Below the pieces are notes generated by a model. That model saw only the letters and a list, made by a program, of their open reading frames with translations. It did not search any database and had not been told where the DNA came from. Positions 5,132 through 12,378 of a stretch of 12,399 bases of DNA are shown here, one piece after another. The stretch is from Pedosphaera sp. (GTDB lineage Bacteria > Verrucomicrobiota > Verrucomicrobiae > Limisphaerales > Pedosphaeraceae): contig JAQGPB010000409.1 in NCBI GenBank assembly GCA_028293265.1, positions 1 through 12,399 of the forward strand. Direction: 5' to 3'. The translations under genes were made by a program, and so were the position numbers. Each line of letters opens with the position of its first letter. Position 1 is the first letter of the stretch.

Positions 5132-7321
5132 TCACCGAACATAAACAAATTCATCCAGGTTGAAAAGCAGCCAGGTGAAATTCTTCAACCTGCCCGCATC
5201 GTTTTCGAGATACGTCATCGCAAACTTCTGCTCCGACGCCGAAGGCAGCCGGCCAATCGTCGTCTCATAGGCCAGCTCAACCGCCTCCGTGAGATCACCC
5301 TTCGATTCCTTGCGCAGCCGCTCAGCAAAACGCTCCGACGCCTTGTCAATTTCCGGGCTGTTCATCAGGAACAGGCTTTGCGGCGCGGTGACGGTTTGCG
5401 TCCGCATCGGGCACGGTGTGCGCCCATCGTCCACATCGAACGACTGGAGAAAATTGGCCATCACATCGCGGCTCGCCGAAAATCCGCGTGCTATATAAGC
5501 AGCGCGTCGGTTCTCGGGTGCGTCGGACATCGGCGATTCATCCTTGTCATCCGCGGCATCGCTTTTCTTTTTGGGCGCGCGCAGTTCGAACGACGGTCCG
5601 CCCACGGCAAGATCAAGGTTTCCGGCGGCGGCAAAAATCGAATCCCAGATCGGTTCAGCATCGAGCCGTTGCAAACGGAAGTGCCAGAGATATGTGTCGC
5701 CCGCATCAGTTTTCAAATTGGCCGCAGCGAGCGCAGGTTCCGCTTCCGATGCGAGCTTGTAAGTGTCCGAAGTGACGATCAGCCGGTGCAGCTCCTTCAT
5801 GCTGAAATTGTGCCTGACAAATTCCCACGCCAGCCAGTCAAGCAACGGCTGGTTGGACGGCGTGCCGCCCAATTCCCCAAAATCGCTGGCCGTCTTCTGC
5901 AACCCTTCGCCAAAATGCCATTGCCAGATCCGGTTCACCGCCACGCGCGCGAACAGCGGGTTTTCCGGCGCGGTCAGCCAATCGGAGAAAGCTTCAACCC
6001 GGCCCTCGCGAAAATCAATGTTGGTCGGCTCAAACGGCCAACCCGCCTCAACCGGATGGTTCTTCTCCGGTTTCTCCGGATTCCCGCTCGTGAGGATGTA
6101 ATTGGTCTGGAACTCGCGCGCGTGATCAACTTCCACCGTCCAAAAAGTCGGTACCGATGGCCCGCGCCGACGGCCTCCGGGCCCCTTCAGCGCGTCTAAT
6201 TGCTTTTGAAATCCATCGTATTTTTTGCGCTCTGCCTCGGGCATCACCTCGCTGATTTTCTCCGGGTCAATGCGCAAAATTGGATAATAATTATCCGCAG
6301 TCTTCTGTTCCTGGGTCGTTCGTTGCCTCTCGGGCTTGAGGATTATGGCTTGAACCTCAGCGGGCAGCATCGCGAGACGGTCCGCGTAAACTTTTTTCCG
6401 GTACGGCTCGATCAATTCATTCATGGGCTTCTCGATGGCCGCGCGCTTTTTTTCGGTTTCTGCCGACTTCTTGCCCGCATCGAACAATTCCTCCGCCGAC
6501 GCGAGCGTCACCTTGCGCGCCACCAAGGGATCGAACAACGCCTTCATCGCGTAGAAGTCGCGCTGCTTGATCGGATCGTACATATGGTCGTGGCACTTGG
6601 CGCAGCCGACCGTCAATCCCATGAACGCCGTGGAAACCGTCTCGACCGCCGAGATGGCGAGGTCCTGGTTGTCCTTCACATCCGTGTTGCCGGCATTGCG
6701 CGAGAGAAAGCCCAGGGCAAAAATATCGTCCGGGCGCGGCGCGGCCGGAATACGATACCCGGTCGCGGTGATTTGCGTGCGGGCAGTGGAACGATAACCA
6801 GTCAATTGCGCGCGCACGAACTGGTCGTAAGGCACATCGTCATTGAGCGCGCGAATCACCCAGTCGCGCCACAAATACATTCCCGACGCGGCGACCATGT
6901 TTTCATCCGTGTCAGCATAGCGCAAAACATCGAGCCAGTGCCGCGCGTAGCGGACACCGTGCTGCTCGCTGGCCAGAAGCTGGTCCACAACCCTTTCATA
7001 AGCGTCCGGCGAATCATCGTTCAAAAAAGCCTCCTGTTCAGCAGGCGAGGGCGGGATGCCGATGAGGTCAAGATACACGCGCCGCAGCAAAGTCCGCTTG
7101 TCCGCGGGACCAACCGGCTTGATCTGCTTCGACTGATATTGCGCCGCGATGAAGGCGTCAATGGGATTTGTGGATTGCGTCAGCCCCGCAGGAATCTCAG
7201 GCCGTACAACCGGCTTGAGCACCCAAAGGTCTTCGGCTGGCTTCTTTTCCGCCGCCCGCAAATCAACCACGCACGCCAGCAATATCAGGCAGATCAAACA
7301 GCGCCCCGCTGGGAATCTCAT
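5132..7321 (-). CDS. DUF1549 and DUF1553 domain protein (PSD class) with CxxCH motif
   Basis: A 729-residue exported protein. A Sec-type signal peptide (MRFPAGRCLICLILLACVVD then LRAAE) is followed by DUF1549 (about 52-265: NPIDAFIAAQ, KRTLLRRVYLDLIGIPP, RYARHWLDVLRYADTDE, VPYDQFVRAQLTG). CAKCH at 240-244 is a c-type haem attachment motif in the usual place (CAKCHDHMYDPI). A charged linker (about 270-440) leads to DUF1553 (about 441-710: NPLFARVAVNRIWQWHFGEGL, DFGELGGTPSNQPLLDWLA, LHRLIVTSDTYKLAS, RLDAEPIWDS, TVTAPQSLFLMNSPEI). Many relatives carry an N-terminal PSCyt1 cytochrome domain or an inserted LamG/PA14 domain; this one has neither, so it is a compact form. It directly precedes the DUF1501 gene with a 6 bp gap. 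No strong ribosome binding site is visible before ATG 7321. Function is unproven; haem binding is inferred from the motif only. Confidence 0.93.
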   Translation of the reverse strand: MRFPAGRCLICLILLACVVDLRAAEKKPAEDLWVLKPVVRPEIPAGLTQSTNPIDAFIAAQYQSKQIKPVGPADKRTLLRRVYLDLIGIPPSPAEQEAFLNDDSPDAYERVVDQLLASEQHGVRYARHWLDVLRYADTDENMVAASGMYLWRDWVIRALNDDVPYDQFVRAQLTGYRSTARTQITATGYRIPAAPRPDDIFALGFLSRNAGNTDVKDNQDLAISAVETVSTAFMGLTVGCAKCHDHMYDPIKQRDFYAMKALFDPLVARKVTLASAEELFDAGKKSAETEKKRAAIEKPMNELIEPYRKKVYADRLAMLPAEVQAIILKPERQRTTQEQKTADNYYPILRIDPEKISEVMPEAERKKYDGFQKQLDALKGPGGRRRGPSVPTFWTVEVDHAREFQTNYILTSGNPEKPEKNHPVEAGWPFEPTNIDFREGRVEAFSDWLTAPENPLFARVAVNRIWQWHFGEGLQKTASDFGELGGTPSNQPLLDWLAWEFVRHNFSMKELHRLIVTSDTYKLASEAEPALAAANLKTDAGDTYLWHFRLQRLDAEPIWDSIFAAAGNLDLAVGGPSFELRAPKKKSDAADDKDESPMSDAPENRRAAYIARGFSASRDVMANFLQSFDVDDGRTPCPMRTQTVTAPQSLFLMNSPEIDKASERFAERLRKESKGDLTEAVELAYETTIGRLPSASEQKFAMTYLENDAGRLKNFTWLLFNLDEFVYVR

Positions 7322-7393
7322 TCAAAAGCCATAACACGTCTTCTACAGACCAGCAAGCCTCGTCCGCTCGGCGGCCTAAGCGTTAAAGTGTCG

Positions 7394-8626
7394 CTATTTT
7401 ACCACCGCAGCCGCAACCATCTCCAATATGCGCCTTACCCCGTCATCGGTGCCGATTGGCCCGTCGCTGAACTGGCTGCGGGCCGGCGGCTTCCAGTTGT
7501 CGCGCGAACCATCGTATTTGTAATTCTCAGGCTGATGCGTGAACTCAGGATCATATTGCCGGTCGTTCCCGGCCATTTTATAAATCACCAGATCAAGCGA
7601 GGGCACAATCATGAACCCAAAACCGCCGCCGCCTGATTTGAAAAATGCATCGCGCGGCGCGCCCGCCACATGGCCGTCCGCATTCACCTCGAACATCAGG
7701 CTGAACGGCGCGTGTTTTTGATAAGGCGACGGGTGGCCGCAAGCTTCCACGTATTCGGCGGGCACCAATTGTTCCTTGCCCCATTTGCCATGTTGCAGCA
7801 GCAGATAGCAAAACCGCAACGCGTCCGTCGGGCGCATGGCGCAATCTCCGCCGCCATTCATGTGCGGACCCGGACCGGCAAAACCCCATTGGCCCCAGCC
7901 CATCGGCTTGGCCAGGCGCGCGGTGATGTAATCATTCATCTCCATGCCCACCGCATGGCGCAGGACGATGGACGCAACATGCGGCGAAGCCGAGGCGTAG
8001 GAATAGCCTTCACCCGGCTTCGTCCAGAGCGGAGTGCGAATTGCGTCCATATCCTGTCCCAACCCGGCGCGCGGGACCGGTTGCAAGGCAACGGACGGTT
8101 CGAAATTCACGAAGCCCGGATTGCCGCCTTCGCCATGCAGCCCGGCGGACATTGTCAACAATTGGCCGAGCGTGATGCTGGCTTTTTGCGGGTCGTCCAG
8201 CGGAAATGCCTCGGGCAGATATTTTTCGGTGAAGACTTTCTGATCCAGCCCATCGGGAAAAAGCTCACGCTTTTCCTGAAGCATGATGCCGCAGGCGATG
8301 CTCGTCAGCGCCTTGCCGCACGAAGCCATGGCCGGGATCGCCTCGCGATTGCCGCGTCCATAATATTTCTCATAGACCAGCCAGCCATGCCGTGCAACCA
8401 GCAGACCACCATGCTGACTCGAACGCGAAGCGTACTCGAAAGCCTGATCCAGCTTGAGCACATCCATTCCTGCGACCCGCAACACTTGTGCGGGCTCTTT
8501 CAACGTTTGCCAGCCGCCCTGGGTGTCCGGTGGTGGAAAATATTCCGCGCCGGACGCTTTGAAGCCGACTGAACCGAGCGCCAGCAATGAACTGACAAAC
8601 AAACAAAGTATGATGATGCGTTTCAT
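7394..8626 (-). CDS. Serine hydrolase of the beta-lactamase (class C / esterase / DD-peptidase-like) family
   Basis: The 410-residue product has a signal peptide (MKRIIILCLFVSSLLALGSV, probable cleavage near KASGA) and a beta-lactamase-type fold. The catalytic SxxK is S102-C-G-K105 (AMASCGKALTSIACGIML). The second motif, usually YxN, is Y210-A-S212 in GEGYSYASASPHV, a variant common in esterase-like relatives. The third-motif region is FFKSGGGGFGFMIVP (about 329-342). LGQLLTMSAGLHGEGG (153-168) and MRPTDALRFCYLLLQHGKWG (264-283) are typical of the family. It probably hydrolyses esters or peptides in the periplasm; true beta-lactamase activity is not implied. Its stop lies 72 bp upstream of the DUF1549/DUF1553 start on the same strand, with no good terminator between, so read-through is possible. 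It is divergent from the 8744 gene. The start ATG 8626 gives a clean signal peptide but no clear Shine-Dalgarno site. Confidence 0.9.
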   Translation of the reverse strand: MKRIIILCLFVSSLLALGSVGFKASGAEYFPPPDTQGGWQTLKEPAQVLRVAGMDVLKLDQAFEYASRSSQHGGLLVARHGWLVYEKYYGRGNREAIPAMASCGKALTSIACGIMLQEKRELFPDGLDQKVFTEKYLPEAFPLDDPQKASITLGQLLTMSAGLHGEGGNPGFVNFEPSVALQPVPRAGLGQDMDAIRTPLWTKPGEGYSYASASPHVASIVLRHAVGMEMNDYITARLAKPMGWGQWGFAGPGPHMNGGGDCAMRPTDALRFCYLLLQHGKWGKEQLVPAEYVEACGHPSPYQKHAPFSLMFEVNADGHVAGAPRDAFFKSGGGGFGFMIVPSLDLVIYKMAGNDRQYDPEFTHQPENYKYDGSRDNWKPPARSQFSDGPIGTDDGVRRILEMVAAAVVK

Positions 8627-8743
8627 ATCGGTTGATTGTCAGGAAGATTGCCACGGCGCAACGAGATTACAACGCCGAAAGAATTTGGATGGATATTTGC
8701 CGTTTCAATAATTATCCTCCGCGCTGGCTTGCCAATGGAAAAT

Positions 8744-9464
8744 ATGAACGAAACAGTGGTCGTCACGGGCATCTCGAACCGCGAGTTTCTCGAACGCTTT
8801 GCGCATCCGGGACGCATTGGGCTTTCGGGCGGCATCACGCTCATTGACAAAGCCATTGCGCGCGCGGAACGACATCTGGACGCGGCCGGGACGTGGGGCT
8901 CTTGGTCGCATGCGTTTTTGTTTCAAGGCACGCGCCACGACGGGCATCATTGGGTGATTGAGTCGGACCTGCAAGTCAACCGCAAGCACATCCGCCTGGG
9001 CGTGCAGGAGAACCGCATTTCAAAATATTACGACGAGGATTTTTACACGACGCTCGCCGTCCTGGATTTCAATCTGCCGGAGCCGACCGTGACAAATCTC
9101 TTAAGCGAAGGCTTGGAACTGGTCGCTGCCCGCGCGCGTTATTCCATGCGTGAACTGGTCGGCACGCTCATCGCCCTGCGCGATCCCAAATTGCGCGCGA
9201 AGAAATCTTCTCTCCCGCGAAAAATCCATGTATTGCTCCGCCTTTGTGCAGCATTTGTTCCGCAAGGTGGAAATTGACCTCGCCCCCGGTGTGCATCGCA
9301 GCAACACCACGCCCGAGGACATTTCCCGCACCATTGTGCCTCACACGACCTATCTGCTGAAACGCGAAGCCCCGACGAACAAGCTCACCGAATTGCGCCG
9401 TCGCATGCGCCAGCACGTCCGCGCCCGTGTCGAAAAAATTAAAGGCGCCCGTCTGGAAACCTGA
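8744..9464 (+). pseudogene. Permuted NlpC/P60-like (YiiX-type) papain-fold cysteine hydrolase, frameshifted
   Basis: Two overlapping frames make one protein. Frame 1, from ATG 8744 (or 8735), carries GRIGLSGGITLIDKAI, WGSWSHAFLFQG with the probable catalytic His56, and HHWVIESDL with an acidic residue. Frame 2 carries REKSMYCSAFVQHLFRKVEI with the probable catalytic Cys, then HRSNTTPEDISRTIVPHTTYLL to the TGA at 9462. The His-before-Cys order is that of circularly permuted NlpC/P60 enzymes, which cut amide or acyl bonds in peptidoglycan or lipids. Left unshifted, frame 1 ends at 9277 after about 25 unrelated residues and has no Cys. Dropping one A from the AAA at 9203-9205 joins the frames smoothly (RAKNLLSREKSMYC) into 239 residues, Cys at 164. 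Both halves look conserved, so a recent mutation or an assembly error is likelier than long decay. No signal peptide is evident. Its end is 4 bp from the convergent Sel1 gene. Confidence 0.75.
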
Positions 9465-9468
9465 AGGA

Positions 9469-10194
9469 TCAGACCGGATCCGCAGACTCCGCCTGTGCCG
9501 CTGCTGCTTCGGCAGCGGCTTCCGCCTCGGCTGCAGCCTTCGCTTCAAGACTCGCGTAATATAGACCAAGATTGTGCTGGGCAGTTTTGTCGCCCGCCTT
9601 GGCGGCGCGGCAAAACCAGCGGACCGCGTCCGTATCACTTTTTGGCACTCCGCGACCGGTTTGGTAACAAAGCCCAAGATTGCATTGGGCCGGCGCGACT
9701 TCCTGCTCGGCGGCAGCCATGTACCATTTCACCGCTTCCGCGTAATCCTGCGGCACCACCTGACCGGTTTCGTAGAAAACTCCGAGATTGAACTGCGCCT
9801 GGGGCTCGCCTTGGTCTGCGGCGGAATGGTACCATTTGACCGCCTCGGCATAATTTTGCATCACGCCCTGGCCGGTTTCATAAAGGACGCCCAGGTTGAA
9901 TTGCGCGGCAGGATCGCCTTGCTCGGCCGCCTCGCGAAACCACTTGGCTGCTTCGCCAAATTCCTGCGGCACACCCAGCCCGGCCTGATAACAAACCCCG
10001 AGATAACATTGGGCCGAGGCGTCGTCCTGTTCTGCCGCCTTGCGCAACCATTTGACCGCCTCCTCGTAATTCAGCGCCACGCCCTGACCGGTCTGGTAAC
10101 AAATGCCGATATAGCATTGCGAAGCAGGGTCGCCTGCCTCGGCGGCTTTTTTGATTTCTTCGAACGACTGCCAGCTTGTTTGGTTGGTGGCCAT
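9469..10194 (-). CDS. Sel1-repeat (SEL1/TPR-like) protein
   Basis: A 241-residue protein of tandem 36-residue Sel1-like repeats, which stack into an alpha-solenoid used for protein-protein contact. Five full repeats run 15-50, 51-86, 87-122, 123-158 and 159-194, and a sixth partial one begins at 195; each follows the plan A-A-x-x-G-x-x-x-A-Q-x-x-L-G-x-x-Y-x-x-G-x-G-V-x-x-x-Y-x-x-A-V-x-W. The C-terminus (about 214-241) is an Ala/Glu-rich low-complexity tail. No signal peptide or membrane helix is present, so it is predicted cytosolic, unlike many Sel1 proteins that are secreted. The frame is open upstream to 10299, but the extra residues are not repeat-like; ATG 10194 (MATNQTSW) is preferred. 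It converges with the broken cysteine hydrolase. Binding partner unknown. Confidence 0.9.
   Translation of the reverse strand: MATNQTSWQSFEEIKKAAEAGDPASQCYIGICYQTGQGVALNYEEAVKWLRKAAEQDDASAQCYLGVCYQAGLGVPQEFGEAAKWFREAAEQGDPAAQFNLGVLYETGQGVMQNYAEAVKWYHSAADQGEPQAQFNLGVFYETGQVVPQDYAEAVKWYMAAAEQEVAPAQCNLGLCYQTGRGVPKSDTDAVRWFCRAAKAGDKTAQHNLGLYYASLEAKAAAEAEAAAEAAAAQAESADPV
9613..10152 (-). repeat. Five 108-bp tandem units encoding Sel1 repeats
   Basis: Five in-frame 108-bp units encode residues 15-194 of the Sel1 protein. Units 3 and 4 (residues 87-158) are most alike at protein level, both with AQFNLGV and YETGQ, suggesting the latest duplication. Confidence 0.8.
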
Positions 10195-10367
10195 GGATTG
10201 CTCAGGACGTTTTACGGCTTTATGACACTTCAAATCTATTCCGCACGGGCTAATGGTAATTCGTTTCGCCCCGAATTCAAGCCTCCTTTGCTCAACCATT
10301 GACCTTTATCGCCATGGGGTGCGGGCTCAAATTTAGCGAGATTTGGTGAGAAACTCCGCGCCGAAAT

Positions 10368-10395
10368 GGTTGAGGGTTGAGAGTTGATGGTTGAG
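10368..10395. repeat. 7-bp tandem repeat GGTTGAG, four units
   Basis: GGTTGAG, GGTTGAG, AGTTGAT and GGTTGAG follow each other without a gap. It sits in the gene-free stretch 10195-10902. I recall the same motif (CTCAACC on the other strand) as a common intergenic repeat in Verrucomicrobiota, which I cannot verify here. Confidence 0.65.
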
Positions 10396-10441
10396 GGCCG
10401 GATGGGCCGGGCGGCGCGTTTTGCACATTTTGCTGCCAGAG

Positions 10442-10474
10442 GCGGGCGAATGCGGGCGGAAGCGGGCTTAGGCG
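10442..10474. repeat. 10-bp-phased repeat, inverse copy of the 3595-3624 family
   Basis: GCGGGCGAAT, GCGGGCGGAA and GCGGGCTTAG follow at exactly ten-base steps, then a partial GCG. Read on the other strand the units end in CCCGC, as at 3595-3624, about 6.8 kb away and in the opposite orientation. Confidence 0.65.
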
Positions 10475-10663
10475 TTGGTTGGTTTGTTTTTAAAGGGTAA
10501 AATGAGGGTTTGGTCCGGTTTGCGGCTCGTTTCCGAGCTTCGGACACACTCATACACCCATCTGCAACCGGTTCTCCGGCCAGTTGTCAAAGATCAAGCT
10601 GCCTCCGACGTGGCAACCATAGCACAGTTGGTTCGGGGGTCAAATAATCTTCGCCCAGAATCG

Positions 10664-10682
10664 ATGGTTCAGGCGCAACCAT
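10664..10682. repeat. Short inverted repeat ATGGTT/AACCAT
   Basis: ATGGTT (10664-10669) and AACCAT (10677-10682) are exact inverted repeats around a seven-base loop, CAGGCGC. It directly precedes the hairpin array and may belong to it, although its loop lacks the GGAA signature. Confidence 0.35.
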
Positions 10683-10697
10683 ATGCATTGTATCCGC

Positions 10698-10795
10698 TTC
10701 TGGCGGCTGGAAAGCCGCCAGAACCCGCACACTGGAAAGTGCGCGCTACATGGGTGGCACAGCGTTTCCAACCCGGTGCGCGCGTTTCCCACGCG
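10698..10795. repeat. Array of adjacent hairpins with GGAA/TTCC loops and different stems
   Basis: Four neighbouring inverted repeats. (1) TTCTGGCGGCT (10698-10708) pairs perfectly over 11 bp with 10713-10723 around the loop GGAA. (2) CGCACACT (10726-10733) pairs with AGTGCGCG (10738-10745), one mismatch, loop GGAA again. (3) GCACAGCG (10757-10764) pairs imperfectly with CCCGGTGC (10772-10779) around TTTCCAA. (4) CGCGT (10781-10785) pairs with ACGCG (10791-10795) around TTCCC. Stems differ in sequence while the loop is GGAA or, in the last two, its complement TTCC. The array ends about 100 bp before the preferred start of the ferritin-like gene. The rest of 10195-10902 outside the listed repeats shows no gene or recognisable RNA. 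Confidence 0.65.
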
Positions 10796-10902
10796 AATTC
10801 AGATACTGCGCCTGGTTGCGCCCATTATCATGGATGCGGAATAAATATTTGTCGAAATTCATTGTCACGGCGGTTACATTGCTTCCACGTTCCAATATGC
10901 CT

Positions 10903-12327
10903 ATGAATGCCCGTCAATCGTATTGCAATCTGCCCCCGTTGGCGGGGGTTTGCACCATGACCGAAGCGATGCGGCCCGGCCTGTCGGTGGAGGACTGTGT
11001 CGCCCGGCTCAAGCGCTATCATTACGCCTTCAAGCGGTTGCACCAGGTATTTAACGCGCACATCACTGCGGAACCGGTTAATGAATTGAAGATGGCCTTC
11101 AGCCTGCATGCTCATCTTTGCGCCGAGCATACCGCGTCCCTGCGCAAACGCGTCGGTGAAATGCGCGAACCGCCCCTCGGCCTCGAAGCCGTTCCCAATG
11201 CTGGCCTCGAAATTTTCTTCGACGAAATTCTTGCCGCGCCCACCACTGCGGAACTCTTGCTGGGGCTTTACGAAAAAGCCGTTCCCGCGCTCAAGGCCGC
11301 GCTGGAACAACATCTCGCGGACACCAACCCGCTGGTGGACCATCCGAGCGCGCGATTGTGCAAGTTCGCCTTGCTTGAATTGAGCGAACTGCAGACCTTC
11401 GGCGCGCAGGCGATTGCCGGTCTCGTGGATCATTCCGCGCGCGCCCAAGCCGCGCTTTGGCTCAAGCTGCTCGACGAATGTCTGTATGCCGCCGGCAGCC
11501 TGGATGGCGCGGAAACCGCAAATATTGCCATGCCGCCACGGATGCATTCCGTCACACCATTTCATTACGACAACGTGCCCCGCCGCGACGAACGTTTTCC
11601 CGATCCCTACAACATGGGCGTCAACGCCGAGGTGTTTCTTTACGACAAACAATTTCCGCCCGAGCCCAAGACGCTCATGATGTTCTACAAGCGCCTGCGG
11701 GAGATTGACGTGCCCGAAATGATGGCCAGCATCATCATTGAAACGCCCAACAAGCCCTGGGAATATTATCGCGACCTGACGCGCCAACTCTGGGACGAAG
11801 CGCGCCATGCCATGATGGGCGAAGTGGGCTTTGCAAATCTGGGAATTGATTGGGCGGACAAAGTGATGATCAATTACACCTGGTCGCTCGCGTTGAATAC
11901 TCAGCTCAAGCCCATCGAGCGCCATGCCGTGCTCTATTTCATCGAACAAGGCTTGATGCCCAAGACCGGCAAACGCTTTGAATGGGAAGTCGGACTCGCC
12001 TCGCACAATCCGCTTTCCGCATTGTTTCAGGATTACGATTGGGCCGATGAAGTCCTTCACGCGCGCATCGGACGTGATTGGTATCTGAAGGAGTTTGACA
12101 ACGCGCAGCAAGCCGTGCGCTACGGCGACGAATGCTGGTCGCGGGTGCTGATGAACTGGGAAAGCTGGCGTCAGCAGGGTCTCACGCAGCATCGCAACTG
12201 GTGGCCCGAAGTTTATCGCGAGGCCTGCCGGCATTGGGACATCACGCCCGATCCAAAGGTTTTGGCGTACGCAACTTCTTACGAAACCGTCCGCGCCGAT
12301 CTTAAAAATTTGGTTGGCTCGGCGTGA
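10903..12327 (+). CDS. Ferritin-like (di-iron motif) protein of unknown function
   Basis: A 474-residue, mostly helical protein with no signal peptide. The C-terminal half has the residue pattern of a ferritin-like four-helix di-iron protein: Glu in MMASIIIETPNKPWEYY (E280), E299-A-R-H302 in LWDEARHAMMGE, Glu in PIERHAVLYFIEQG (E339 or E348), and E383-V-L-H386 in WADEVLHARIGRDW, that is E, ExxH, E, ExxH. DUF455 and MiaE-type proteins use the same plan; I cannot assign it to either. The N-terminal half is a second helical region with AFSLHAHLCAEHTASLRKRV (65-84) and CKFALLELSELQTFG (153-167). The linker HSVTPFHYDNVPRRDERFP (215-233) is distinctive. It could be an oxygenase, oxidase or metal-storage-like protein. 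The frame is open back to 10750, but that would cover the hairpin array; ATG 10903 is preferred and ATG 10957, preceded by GGCGGGGG, is possible. No partner gene is adjacent. Confidence 0.75.
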   Translation: MNARQSYCNLPPLAGVCTMTEAMRPGLSVEDCVARLKRYHYAFKRLHQVFNAHITAEPVNELKMAFSLHAHLCAEHTASLRKRVGEMREPPLGLEAVPNAGLEIFFDEILAAPTTAELLLGLYEKAVPALKAALEQHLADTNPLVDHPSARLCKFALLELSELQTFGAQAIAGLVDHSARAQAALWLKLLDECLYAAGSLDGAETANIAMPPRMHSVTPFHYDNVPRRDERFPDPYNMGVNAEVFLYDKQFPPEPKTLMMFYKRLREIDVPEMMASIIIETPNKPWEYYRDLTRQLWDEARHAMMGEVGFANLGIDWADKVMINYTWSLALNTQLKPIERHAVLYFIEQGLMPKTGKRFEWEVGLASHNPLSALFQDYDWADEVLHARIGRDWYLKEFDNAQQAVRYGDECWSRVLMNWESWRQQGLTQHRNWWPEVYREACRHWDITPDPKVLAYATSYETVRADLKNLVGSA

Positions 12328-12378
12328 GAGCAGTTGGTGTCGTCTGGCGGGTCTAAGCCGGAACCCTGCAGTTGAAAC

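Noticed and set aside
3848..6199. 783-residue plus-strand open frame opposite the DUF1501 and DUF1549/DUF1553 genes
   Set aside because: It covers two certain genes on the other strand, is rich in Arg/His/Pro as GC-rich antisense frames are, and shows no domain.
7364..7374. Small hairpin CCGC-TCG-GCGG between the serine hydrolase and the DUF1549/DUF1553 gene
   Set aside because: Four-base stem with no T run on either side; too weak for a terminator.
9469..10299. Longer N-terminus for the Sel1 protein from the start at 10299
   Set aside because: The extra 35 residues are not repeat-like and no ribosome site precedes them.
10368..10474. Possible CRISPR array because of closely spaced repeats
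   Set aside because: Units are 7 and 10 bp with no spacers between them, and there are no cas genes.
10610..10660. Segment with GGTTCGGGGGTCAAAT, reminiscent of a tRNA T-arm
   Set aside because: No matching acceptor stem, D-arm or anticodon arm can be folded around it.
10475..10906. 143-residue plus-strand open frame over the repeat region
   Set aside because: It translates the hairpin array and decayed repeats; no start signal and no family resemblance.
10828..12234. 468-residue minus-strand open frame opposite the ferritin-like gene
   Set aside because: The plus-strand frame has conserved di-iron motifs and natural composition; the antisense frame has none.
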